A DNA stretch of 64,000 bases from Gibbula magus (GCA_936450465.1 OW388300.1:20027232-20091231); one strand, 5' to 3'. Counted from the first letter of the stretch, positions 46,457-56,415 are shown. A program made the numbers and translations. The notes: a model not told the origin generated them from the sequence alone.

Positions 46457-46474
46457 ATTTTCAATCATTTACAG
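46457..46474 (+). other. splice-acceptor-like site before the transposase ATG
   Basis: TTTTCAATCATTTACAG ends 12 bp before the ATG, suggesting a 5' UTR intron. A matching donor was not identified. Confidence 0.35.
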
Positions 46475-46485
46475 GTTGAAGCAGA

Positions 46486-48519
46486 ATGCTGCGCGGACGT
46501 GGACGCAAGGCCCTGCGACGGCCTAGGACGTTGCATACTAGGACACGCAGCTTTGAAGCCGTTACAAGCGACGACGACTTCATCAACGAGATCCATGCTG
46601 ATGAAGCCTCTGATATGGAGTCAACTGACAGTGATGGTAGCAGTGGTTTAGACAGTGATGATGCATATGATCGGGACACTGTAATAGATAGTGAACATGG
46701 TGACACAGATGCTCTGAGTGATATAGAGACAGAGATTGCCAGAAAGATTCTAGCCGCCGGTAATTCCACCGAAGAAGACTTTAGTGGTTTTGAGGAGGAG
46801 TTTGCCGAAATACCACAATATAATCATGATAATTCACAGACGTTTGATGAGTGGGTGGATGGTCCGCGGCCACGTGTAAACTTGCCTTTCACTGGTCAAA
46901 CTGGGTTGCGCCAGTTCATAGAACTTCCTGAGAACCCTGAACCTATTGACTTTTTCAATTTGTTTATACATAATGATGACTATGAGGATATGGCAACGGA
47001 AACCAATAGATATTTCAAACAAGCAATGGAGGACAAAATTCTAAGACCCCGTTCAAGAATGCAACAGTGGCAAGACACTAATGCAGAAGAGATGAAGGTA
47101 TTTGTAGCCATGACAATTGCCATGTCATTGGTTGTGCAGAGAAACTTTGCTGATTACTGGTCAACAAGTGATGTTACCTCAACGCCTTTCTTCCCCAAGT
47201 GCATGCCCCGAGACAGGTTTTGGCTTCTTATAACCTACCTACACTTGGCTGACAACAGGAGGATGCCGGGCCGTAACACCCCGTGCTTTTCACCAATAAA
47301 TAAACTGGGACACTTGTATAACCGGATAGTTCACCGTTTTTCAAGAGTGTATAAACCGCATCAAAACATTTCAGTCGACGAGGGCATGGTGCCCTGGAAA
47401 GGTAACTTATCTTTCAAAGTTTATCTTCCCGACAAGCCTAAGAAGTATGGGATAAAGGCTTTCATGTTGTGTGACTCGCACAACGGATACGTTTGCAAGT
47501 TCAAACTCTACACTGGAAAAACAAATGAACCGGTTTCTGAAGGTGGCAAAACTTATGATGTAGTCATGGACTTGGTGAACGACTACGTTGGACAGGGGCA
47601 TCACATCTTTATGGACAACTACTATTCGTCCACAAATCTGTACATAAATTTGTGGGAGCGGGGAATAGGTGCCACGGGGACGTTGAGAGCCAATCGAAAG
47701 GGACTTCCTGATTCAGTCAAGAAACCTAAAAAGAAAGCCAAGCAAGGGGACATGACAGTTTCTCACAACCATGGCCTACTCGTTCTTCGCTACGAAGATA
47801 GAAAATCAGTGCTTCTCATGTCTACTGTTGAAGATACACAACTTGAACAAACAGGGAAGAAGAACCGGGCAACAGGGGAACCAGTTCTCAAGCCGCGCAT
47901 TGTAACAACGTACAACAAGTACATGGGAGGTGTTGATCGGGCCGACCAGATGTTGTCGTACACGCCGTTCCGAGTGAAGACCCTGAAGTGGTGGAAACGG
48001 GTTTGGTTTCACGTTCTCAACGTTGCCATGTTGAACTCTTACATCGTTTATAAAGAATACAGCAAAGATAAACCTCTAAAAACAAGTCGGGAATACAGGA
48101 AGGCTTTGGCGCAACATATAGTAACATTTGCGGACAAGGAACAAGTTCCATCACTTTGCAGACGTCCCCGTGGTCGGCCGAGCACTAGCGACGAGAGTGT
48201 CACTCGTCTTCATGGACGTCACTTTCCGACGAAGATTGAGCCTGTCGGAAGGAAGAAAAACGTCACAAGGATGTGTGTGGTATGCTCTAAGGCAAAACGC
48301 GCCGTCCTCGCAAAACAGATTGAAGAAGGCAATGGGCCAGCAAGGAAGAAAAAACGAGTAGGCAGAGAGTCTTCTTATGAATGTACAGATTGTAATGTTT
48401 CTCTGTGCGCCGCACCATGCTTCAAACTGTACCACACCGCCACTGACTATTCCAGGGCTTACATCACTGCCACGGAAAAAGAAAGAAATGAAGAAGGGAA
48501 TGAAGAAGAAGAAAATTGA
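46486..48519 (+). CDS. piggyBac-type DDD transposase, 677 aa, intact
   Basis: Likely catalyses cut-and-paste movement of the surrounding element at TTAA sites, acting in the nucleus. It starts at the ATG (46486-46488) and ends at TGA with no internal stops. The N-terminus is basic (1-21, RGRGRKALRRPR), then strongly acidic and serine-rich to about residue 125. The DDE_Tnp_1_7-type core covers about 150-525. Conserved acids are visible at D298 (ISVDEGMVPWKG), D377 (IFMDNYYSS), and D484 with D487 (YNKYMGGVDRADQM), matching the three catalytic aspartates and the fourth conserved one of piggyBac. A basic patch (KKPKKKAKQ, 412-420) lies in the insertion region. The C-terminus has a cysteine-rich zinc-binding domain: C597, C600, C633, C636, C641, C645, H650. 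The tail is acidic. Length is typical for full-length PGBD4-like transposases. No sign of domestication, because it still sits between TTAA-flanked ends. I give no symbol because it is a transposon gene. Confidence 0.93.
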   Translation: MLRGRGRKALRRPRTLHTRTRSFEAVTSDDDFINEIHADEASDMESTDSDGSSGLDSDDAYDRDTVIDSEHGDTDALSDIETEIARKILAAGNSTEEDFSGFEEEFAEIPQYNHDNSQTFDEWVDGPRPRVNLPFTGQTGLRQFIELPENPEPIDFFNLFIHNDDYEDMATETNRYFKQAMEDKILRPRSRMQQWQDTNAEEMKVFVAMTIAMSLVVQRNFADYWSTSDVTSTPFFPKCMPRDRFWLLITYLHLADNRRMPGRNTPCFSPINKLGHLYNRIVHRFSRVYKPHQNISVDEGMVPWKGNLSFKVYLPDKPKKYGIKAFMLCDSHNGYVCKFKLYTGKTNEPVSEGGKTYDVVMDLVNDYVGQGHHIFMDNYYSSTNLYINLWERGIGATGTLRANRKGLPDSVKKPKKKAKQGDMTVSHNHGLLVLRYEDRKSVLLMSTVEDTQLEQTGKKNRATGEPVLKPRIVTTYNKYMGGVDRADQMLSYTPFRVKTLKWWKRVWFHVLNVAMLNSYIVYKEYSKDKPLKTSREYRKALAQHIVTFADKEQVPSLCRRPRGRPSTSDESVTRLHGRHFPTKIEPVGRKKNVTRMCVVCSKAKRAVLAKQIEEGNGPARKKKRVGRESSYECTDCNVSLCAAPCFKLYHTATDYSRAYITATEKERNEEGNEEEEN

Positions 48520-48671
48520 AAGTAAAGAGAGCCGAAGTGTGGACTAGTATATACACATTATATACATACCTTGTTAGGTCCCTAAAGCTGTTCTGCGCAC
48601 AACCGCAGGTAAATATTGTGTATATTTGTACATAAATGCATTGTAATTTCATTGTAATACATGTCATTGCA

Positions 48672-48677
48672 AATAAA
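48672..48677 (+). terminator. polyadenylation signal of the transposase
   Basis: AATAAA about 155 bp after the stop codon, followed by T-rich sequence. Confidence 0.5.
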
Positions 48678-48769
48678 ATATTCTTTATTTTATCAAAGAG
48701 ACAGAGAAAGTGAATGCGAGCTTTCATTGGAAGTTCAGCCAGAACCGCATCATAAAAAACACCCATAAA

Positions 48770-49800
48770 TGCTGAACCGGGTGGCCGATTTTCATAAAAC
48801 TTACATGGGGTAAAGAGGAAAGATTCGGCTTTGATTCAATATAAAATTTATACATGCGCACGAAAAACTAAAGTTGCGGCACGTGCCCCGATATGCGCGA
48901 TAGTCAAAAAGTTGCCTCAAAGTACCGAGGGTACCTTCCTTTGGCACGCTATAGCTTCCGAACGAAGTTGCGCATTTTTTTTCTTTTTACATCATCGTAA
49001 AGAGCAATAAATTGTCTTCAATTCCATGTATCATATGTATATGCGCAGCGAAAAATAAACATGCGGCAAATGATGCGCCAGATGTCGCAAAAAGTTAGTT
49101 TTTCAAAAATGAATTTTCTAAGTACTGGGGGTGCCTTCCTTACGCTCTTCATATATTGCGAACCATTTGACGTATTCCAATAATTTTTATATCATTGTAA
49201 AGAGGAATAAATTGTCTTCAAGTACATACGTGTTTCGCATGCGCGCGAAATAATTTACGATTTTATAAAGCTGGAAATAAAGACAAACTTTACACCGCGC
49301 AACATGTATTGCGTTCGCCGCGGTGATTAGTGTATGCTGTGCTCATTAGTACCCATTAGTTCCACGCGCGCTCGGCTCTGGCACCCTCGAGGAGGTCTCG
49401 AGGAGGTCTCGAGGAGGTAACGGTACTGTAATTAGCACAGTCCCGGGGGGACCAAGCAGTGCCAGTAACTTGGTGCGCGTCGGGACCATTCACGTGGTAC
49501 TGTCGGGGTAGCGTCACTCTCCTTTGGTTGGTTATATTTTCTGAACCATAAGTCGTATTCTAATAATTTTTACGTCATTGTAAAGAGGAATAAACTATCT
49601 ACAAGCACATATAAATTTCGCAATATGCGCGCTCAGGAGTTTTGATTTCATGAAGCTGGAAATAAAGACAAACTTTAGATGACAATAGAATTATAACCAT
49701 AGGTCGCATTCTAATATTTTTTATATCATTGTAAAGACAAACATCTGGTCTTCAAGTCCATATAAAAATTTCAGTAGCGCGCTCCAAATTCATGATGTTA
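48770..49800 (+). repeat. subterminal direct repeats, right side of piggyBac
   Basis: Five degenerate units (near 48778, 48965, 49150, 49545, 49700) with ATAATTTTTATATCATTG, TAAAGAGGAATAAATTGTC, TTCAAGTACATA and ATGCGCGC. They resemble the left-side units. An 11 bp run, CTCGAGGAGGT, is tripled at about 49388-49420. Confidence 0.75.
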
Positions 49801-50126
49801 TAAGGCCCGAATTAAAGACAATCTTTACAAAGTAATAGAAAAGTAAAGAAAAATCGTAAAAAAATAATTCAAAGATGCGGGTATAAAGCAACCATTTGTG
49901 TACGGGTACCGCGACTTGAATTTGTATTCAACGCCCGTATATAGCCCGTATTCGCCATGTAGATGCGGTATATTTCGTAAAAACGGTACCGGAATCGCCG
50001 CCTGGAAATTCCGCCAGCAGAGCTCGTTAGTGCCTAAGCTCAAACTACTGCTGCGAGCTGCGAGCCTGTAAATTCCGCCACAGGGGCTAAAAAGGGTAAA
50101 ATATATATACGCAACGTAAGGGTTAA

Positions 50127-50396
50127 ATCAAGTTGAAAGCTTTTATGTCCATATACTCGGTACCTCAATCCTCAGAAAGAGAAAAAGTTCTTGATGAAGA
50201 TGGCACTCCATGCAGTTTTATAGTCAATGCTTCGATGGCCAAATCTTTGGCAGAAGATGATTATTTTTAAATCCAAGAGCAAAGTTAGGTCTTTAGAGAC
50301 CTAAAAATGTCAGGTTTTTAAAAAATTGCCAAAAGTCATTTCAAACCAGTGTTCAGAATGCATCTATAGACCTCCAATACATTGAGTGAAGGATTT
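50127..50396. other. spacer, no gene seen
   Basis: No gene or repeat family recognised. Confidence 0.4.
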
Positions 50397-50406
50397 AAAA
50401 CTAACA

Positions 50407-50642
50407 CGAATCCCACCAGATTCTTTGCAAATTTGTCTGCTGTAGAGAACTGTTCTGCACACAGTAAGGTTTGGATGCAATGCTACACTGAATTTCAGCG
50501 CAGTAACGCCTATGGTTCGCTAGTTCCAGCCGATGCTCGCTGGTTTCACCGCAATGCATAGCCCTGCCATAATACTAGCAGCTGTGATAAAAGTGGAATA
50601 CTCTTAAAAGCGGCATTAACCCAATTCACCTAACCTCATCTC
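50407..50642 (+). mobile_element. tRNA-derived SINE, 5'-truncated
   Basis: AAAACTAACA lies on both sides (50397-50406, 50643-50652). Begins within box B, lacks about 26 bp in the ATAGCC to CCTGCC region, and ends AGCGGCATTAACCC plus a CACCTAACCTCA tail. Confidence 0.86.
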
Positions 50643-50652
50643 AAAACTAACA

Positions 50653-51701
50653 GAACTACAACTTCATCATCAAGCTTGATAATGGTATAAGGATTTATAC
50701 CGAAACATCGCTCTTGTTAATAAAGAAGTTGATCATTCATAAAATATTTGTCTTCTTGATCACACCAACTTCTAGAATGCCTCTCAAACAGTTCATCATC
50801 AAGGTTATGCAAATGTATTAATTAAGATCTTCAAAAGCAAAGCATGTTCAGTGTTCAGTGTTTAGTGTTCAGGACTCTGTTCGGAACAACCATACCTCTT
50901 CCTCTTCAATAATTGTCAGCCCAAACTCCAAATTGCCTCGTAAAGGATTCAAGAAACCTAGTGTTATTTCATTATTCCAACTGATTTCACCTAATGTCCT
51001 CTTCTACCATTCATCATTCTAATGTGTTGTACAGAAAGCAGTACTGCATGTACCAAAGTAATAAGTAGTTGTCTGGGAGTAGTTTTATTGATTGGAGATC
51101 ACAGGAATCATGCATAAAGCATGGGACTGTAAAAGAGATTTATTGGCTCTTAAAGAAGACGATAGGAGATTGTAGCTGAGTTGGGATATGATTTGTAAAT
51201 AAACAAGCACGAACAACAAGCATATGATGTAAACAGCCTCCGCAGTACCATACATTTCATGTAAAGAAGAAGAGGGATTATTCTATTTAATAAACGTTGA
51301 CATCATTCATTCAAATATTAACTATAGAAAGTTTAAGTCATGAATAAAAATCAAATAAAAATATTAAAAAATCATTGAGCTAGTCAAATAAGCAAAGAAA
51401 AATCATATTATTCATATTCTTGAATTACAAAATTAAATATGAAATTCATCTGCTAACCTTTTAATTATCAAGCTTCAAAGTCGTTTTTGTTTTACGTTTT
51501 TATAAGTACGGTATTGTGATTGATTTATATTTCCAATAATTACATTAGCATACTCTTAAGAAATTTTTACCCAAGGGTTTTGCCAAGCATTCACTATGCA
51601 AATAGCTTGCTGGTGAATGTAAGCAGCACGGATATAGTGGCCAGAACTAAGAAGACTGTACATATAACACCAGTACAAGCTAGTTTCACTGTACAGGCCC
51701 C
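50653..51701. other. AT-rich spacer, no gene seen
   Basis: No gene or repeat family recognised. Confidence 0.45.
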
Positions 51702-51917
51702 CAGAGGTCTGGGGTTCGAATCCTGCCAGGGGCTCGGCAACTTTGTCTGCAGTAGAGAACTGTTCTACACGCAGTAAGGTTTGGGTGCAATGCAATACTG
51801 AATTTCAGCTTAGTACCACCCATGGTTCGCTAGTTCCAGCCGATGCTCGCAGGTTTCACTGCAATGCATGTAGCCACATGGCATTGCAGGCTTTCTCCCT
51901 GCCATAATACTAGCAGC
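51702..51917 (+). mobile_element. SINE fragment, truncated at both ends
   Basis: Starts at AGAGGTCTGGGGTTCGAATC and stops at ATACTAGCAGCC, just before the tail. The following sequence contains a 40-bp duplication of CTTCTGTGAACATTGAAC. Confidence 0.8.
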
Positions 51918-52394
51918 CTTCTGTGAACATTGAACCATGAACTTCCAACATTGCCTTCTGTGAACATTGAACTATGAACATTTTAAGAGCACATTCATTC
52001 TCTTCAAACACTTTCTTCATACATAACCTCTGTCACAAGTGGTTGCAATCAAAGGTAAGTGTGCAATCAGTAACATTTGATCTGTCCCTGTAACTATCCA
52101 AATGACAAATAGTTCATTCTTTTGTGCAATGCGCACATATTTCTTTCAAGACAGAAGTCAGTCATAGCTGTAAAATCATGTTTAATTTGATAGAAATAAG
52201 GATGTTTTCAGTATTGCAAAATTTCCCTGCTAGGTTATTTGGTGATAACGTGGAATATGACGCTCTTGTAACAGAGGTTAGGTGGGAAGAGACAAGAGAG
52301 AATTGAGTACTTGAGGTGCTGACTAGTTTTGTTATTTGTAAACACTATAGTCTGGAAAAATTTTATGAAGCATGTTAAAGATGGGTTGCGAAAA
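51918..52394. other. spacer, no gene seen
   Basis: Apart from the CTTCTGTGAACATTGAAC pair, nothing recognised. Confidence 0.4.
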
Positions 52395-53227
52395 ACACTT
52401 GCGATGCATTTGTCAAAGATTGTCAATTCTAATCCATTCGATACATTATTTCAAGGGATGACAATTCTAATGCAATTGGATAAATAGAGATTACATAACT
52501 CATGAGTGTTGAACATCAAAAATATTCCACCGAGATATTTTTAAATGTTGTGATTTATTCATGAGCAAAAGCGAGTGAATAAATCACAACATTTAAAAGT
52601 ATTGAGTTGAATATTTTCGATATTTCTACATTTCTTATTTGGAACTTCATATGTGTATATCTAGACTTTGATCACATCAAAACAGATTATGCATGCTGAT
52701 TCTAAACGCAGTCATTTATAAACTTTATTATTTTACTCCTAAAACACAGAATTCGTGTTGACAAAAACACGGCCGTTGTAAACAAAAGGGAGATAACTCT
52801 TCCTGGACTAAATTGAAGCAAAATATTATTGTGATCTAATTATAAAATATTCAAGATTGGAACCCAAATTCTCTATTTTTAGTTTTGCACATCTATTTCT
52901 GCAACGATGCAAGTTTATTAATAGTCAAAAATACGTTCAGGAAAAAAATATGGGGAACTGAAAAACTGAAGTGGAGAGTGGCCGGCCGGGTTCGGCTGTA
53001 CTCGATCAGCTGATGGCGAAAGTAGGACGGCATTATGACGTCACTATCGTTGAATAACTTGTTTTGGTTACACAACACTCGTTGAATAACTTTCAACTAG
53101 TTACACAACACGTACTTGTTTAAAATAACCAAAATTATCTCATAACGATATCCAGAACACGTATGTAATAAAAGAAGAATACTTGCAATGCACTTTTTCA
53201 AGGGTTGTCAGCCCTAATCCATGACAT
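52395..53227. repeat. segment between ~48-bp direct repeats, containing a foldback
   Basis: ACTTGCGATGCATTTGTCAA near 52395 and ACTTGCAATGCACTTTTTCA near 53182 begin two direct copies, each continuing to TCTAATCCAT or CCTAATCCAT. Between them lie hairpin F and TATGACGTCACTATCG (about 53034). This may be a mobile unit or a local duplication. Confidence 0.5.
52511..52624. repeat. foldback hairpin F, ~50-bp arms
   Basis: TTTAAATGTTGTGATTTATT pairs with AATAAATCACAACATTTAAA. The loop is ATGAGCAAAAGCGAGT. Confidence 0.9.
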
Positions 53228-53761
53228 TAATATATAAACAAAAAGACTAGGAATTTTTTTACCATAAAGTTATTAAACTAAGATTATTTCCTGTTGAGGA
53301 TCAGTGGATTACTCTGTTGATTATGAAGTTGTGAAAAATAATCTTTTGTTGATCGAACTTGAGTTAAGTTTATTTTATGTCGATTATGAATATTTTATTT
53401 ACAACCTAAATGTGGGGAAAATCTAACTCTAGCAGAACGCTATTGTGTCAGTGTTAATGTATGACAACATGTAAAATTTCCTATGCTCTCCATCCAAGCA
53501 TATGATTTTGCATTGATCATAAGTATGATATTCTATTATGGTATTTTCCAACCATTGTCATTCTCAATAAGTTAGTGAAATGGTAAAAAGGAAATTTATT
53601 TGATAAATAAATTATAAGATTCAAATTACTTTTTTGTAGCAATGCGAAACCATCTCAAGATCTGTGGTTGCGTGGATTTAAGATATCATATTCATATACG
53701 TATTTATGTAAAATCTGTTTCAAATTATGACTTTATTCAAACTTTTTTTCTCTCTTTCCAG
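53228..53761. other. AT-rich spacer ending in an acceptor-like tract
   Basis: Ends with CTTTTTTTCTCTCTTTCCAG, a very strong splice-acceptor consensus. Confidence 0.4.
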
Positions 53762-53808
53762 GTATTCCCAGTTTGGATAAAAACAGGATTACTTTACATA
53801 CATTAAAG
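53762..53808 (+). CDS. candidate 47-bp internal coding exon
   Basis: Flanked by a strong acceptor (TTTCTCTCTTTCCAG) and donor (AAG then GTAGGTCT). Of the three frames only the one with two leading bases is fully open, and it gives IPSLDKNRITLHTLK, ending on a codon boundary. The other two contain stops. Family not recognised. It could be an exon of the same plus-strand gene as the candidate at 1867-1912, but the phases show that other exons would have to lie between them. Chance occurrence is not excluded. Confidence 0.32.
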
Positions 53809-53919
53809 GTAGGTCTCTCTTAATTATTGTTCATGTAAAAATATTGCTTTCATTGAATAACGCATATACACCTTGCATTAAAACACCAGGTGTTTAAACT
53901 TCAATACAAGAGACAATTC
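53809..53919. other. short spacer
   Basis: Nothing recognised. Confidence 0.4.
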
Positions 53920-54556
53920 ACCAGAAACAGTTGTCACATATCATCTGGGTAATCAGAAACAGTTGTCAGCTATCATCTGGGTAACCAGAAACAGTTGTCA
54001 GATATCATCTGGGTAATCAGAAACAGTTGTCAGCTATCATCTGGGTAACCAGAAACAGTTGTCAGCTATCATCTGGGTAACCAGAAACAGTTGTCAGCTA
54101 TCATCTGGGTAACCAGAAACAGTTGTCAGCTATCATCTGGGTAATCAGAAACAGTTGTCAGCTATCATCTGAGTAACCAGAAACAGTTGTCAGCTATCGT
54201 CTGGGTAACCAGAAACAATTGTCAGATATCATCTTGGTAACCAAAAACAGTTGTCAGATATCGTCTGGGTAACCAGAAACAATTTTCGAGTATCATTTGG
54301 GTATGCAGAAACAGTTGTTGGGTATTGTCTGGATAACCAAAAACATTTGTCTGGTATCATCTTGGTAATGAGGAAGAGTTGTCGAGTATCATCTGGGTAA
54401 CCAGAAACAGTTGTCAGATATTGTCTGGGTAACCAGAAACAGTTGTCGGTTATCGTCTGGGTAACCAGAAACAGTTGTCGGTTATCGTCTGGGTAACCAG
54501 AAACAGTTGTCAGTTATCGTCTGGGTAACCAGAAACAATTGTCAGCTATCAGATAA
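53920..54556. repeat. 32-bp minisatellite, about 20 units
   Basis: Units CAGAAACAGTTGTCAGCTAT plus CATCTGGGTAAC. Isolated units reappear at 54898-54923 and 55222-55257 around the SINE. Confidence 0.93.
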
Positions 54557-54897
54557 CCAAAATCTCCAAATTCATTTATATTAAAAGATATTATAACTTC
54601 CTCTTCAAATGTATCATTATCAAATCTTAGTAAATATATATATATTGCCTATGAAAAGAGGCAGACGTTAAACACCTAAATATAAGTGTTCAACTTTGGA
54701 TTCAAAATATTTTGTATATGTGTTGTATGTATATGTATATGGGCCTGTGGCCTTCATGCATGAATAAAGATATATATATCCTGATGATACGAATGAAACT
54801 AGTTGGGGAAAAAAACGGCTGTGTTTTTTTTACTTTTGAATATTTGTAACTGTATACTTGTCAAACTTAAAATTTTTTTGTCTATATATATATATAT
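54557..54897. other. AT-rich spacer inside the minisatellite region
   Basis: (TA)n-like runs at 54630-54650, 54765-54778 and 54883-54899. No gene. Confidence 0.45.
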
Positions 54898-54923
54898 ACA
54901 GTTGTCTGGTATCATCTTGGTAA

Positions 54924-55221
54924 GCGCAGTGGTTAGCGCGTTCGGCTTTGGGTCAAGAGGTCCAAGGTTCGAATCCCGCCAGGGGCACGGCAACTTTGTC
55001 TGCAGTAGAGAACTGTTCTACACGCAGTAAAGTTTGGGTGCAATGCTACACTGAATTTCAGCATAGTACCACCCATGGTTCGCTAGTTCCAGCCGTTGCT
55101 CGCAGGTTTCACCGCAGTGCATAGCCACATGGCGTTGCGGGCTTTCTCCCTGCCATAATTTTAGCAGCCGCGATATAAGTGAAATACTCTTGAAAGCGGC
55201 GTTAAACCCCAACTCACTCAC
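54924..55221 (+). mobile_element. tRNA-derived SINE inserted in a minisatellite unit
   Basis: TCATCTTGGTAA at 54912-54923 and 55222-55233 is the target duplication and is itself minisatellite sequence. Box B GGTTCGAATCC is intact; the first bases of the head are missing. Very close to the family consensus, so recent. Confidence 0.93.
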
Positions 55222-55286
55222 TCATCTTGGTAATCAGAAACAGTTATCAGCTCATCCGGCACACTTACACTCATAACATAACCACA

Positions 55287-55493
55287 ATGAAATGTTATGA
55301 ATTTCTGTTGTTTCTGCTAATATTCTCATCCTTTTTAGTTATCAAAAACTCAAGTTTCTATGATAGTTCTCAGAAAAAGTTAAATAATTACATAAGTTTT
55401 GTGAAAGCCGTCCAGGGTAAAACCAATAGACAATTAGTGTCAGATCTGTCCTGCCAGGCAGCAACTGTAGATTGTGACACTGTAAACTGTTAG
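55287..55493 (+). CDS. weak small ORF, 68 aa, signal-peptide-like
   Basis: ATG in a good context (ACCACAATGA), followed by a hydrophobic run, MKCYEFLLFLLIFSSFLVI, and a tail with three cysteines before TAG. It resembles a secreted peptide precursor only in outline; T-rich DNA readily encodes such runs by chance. No splice sites, homologue or poly-A signal identified. Confidence 0.12.
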   Translation: MKCYEFLLFLLIFSSFLVIKNSSFYDSSQKKLNNYISFVKAVQGKTNRQLVSDLSCQAATVDCDTVNC

Positions 55494-55940
55494 AATTTGA
55501 CAAGGACATTTCTTTGAGGAAATTACATACATATACAAAAATTTTGAAACCGATGTTCAAGGATGTTTTTAAAATATGTTCAGTCATTTTAACTTCTGTT
55601 TGTCCACTAAAGACCTTTTTCTATTTTTCACTTGTCAGCCCAAACACTGTTAATTTACAATCTAACAATGTGTCTTACTGACAATTTTGACAAAATGTCT
55701 CACAAGGCTTCGTTTTTACCGTCCAGTATCCTTTAGTGAATCCGAATGGCTCTCTCCGTAGGCGGTTCAGTCGTCTTACTATGGAAAATGCAACGTCAGA
55801 CTTTTCAAAATTTTTGCAACAATAAATAAATAAATTGAAGTTCAGCACATGATTTGTTGGTAGAAGACTGATTTGATCAGGAGTGCACTGATGATTTGTC
55901 TAGGAAACATCTTGATATTTACCATGGCTTGGAGGTATCT
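55494..55940. other. spacer, no gene seen
   Basis: No gene or repeat family recognised. Confidence 0.4.
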
Positions 55941-55944
55941 TTAA

Positions 55945-56411
55945 ATGGGGCAGTAGCACATATTTTCCCTGAAATAAGTTGATGAAATGTATTTGAAAAA
56001 TAATGTCACTAATGGTAAAACAGCAATCTCTCTTTGGAAAATCAAGTTAAAAAGTGAGTTTACATGGTTCCGTAAAGCCATGGGATTCGTTTTTGTCATT
56101 CGAAATAATAAAATGTGTTCACAATTAAATGGCCGCAATGCAATTTTTGCTTTATACGCAACACCGTTATTACCACTACGGATAATTGGTTTGTGTAATA
56201 AGATGTGTTACCCTCTTAAGTAAATATAAATGACAATATAAATGACATAAACTACCCTATTCTCTCGAGCATAAGACCAGGGGGACCAGGCAAACAAACA
56301 TCTTTGAAAATATGGGGGAAGGCTTTTAGACAGGAGAGACCCCAACTCAGATGAAAATTCATACTGTATCATTATTAATTGGAAATTTGGTCAAAACGTG
56401 CTACCGCCCCT
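55945..56411 (+). mobile_element. MITE-1 copy with nested MITE-3
   Basis: TTAA flanks at 55941-55944 and 56412-56415. Ends ATGGGGCAGTAGCACA and ACGTGCTACCGCCCCT. Split by a MITE-3 derivative at 56255-56366. Confidence 0.88.
56255..56366. mobile_element. MITE-3 derivative, TA-flanked
   Basis: CCCTATTCTCTCGAGCATAA at one end. The inner part is the reverse complement of 33310-33420 (GGCAAACAAACATCTTTGAA). TA lies at 56253-56254 and 56367-56368. Removing it restores the MITE-1 sequence ACATAAACTATCATTATT. Confidence 0.8.
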
Positions 56412-56415
56412 TTAA

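Larger units (their letters stand above)
43967..50122 (+). mobile_element. complete piggyBac-type transposon, 6156 bp
   Basis: TTAA at 43963-43966 and 50123-50126 flank an element that starts CCCTTAACATGCGGG and ends CGCAACGTAAGGG. The two ends are imperfect inverse copies. Inside are one intact transposase frame (46486-48519), degenerate repeats on both sides of it, and a GC-rich leader. TTAA flanks, terminal CCC/GGG and a DDD transposase are the defining features of the piggyBac superfamily. No stops or frameshifts damage the gene, so the copy may be young. Confidence 0.9.
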
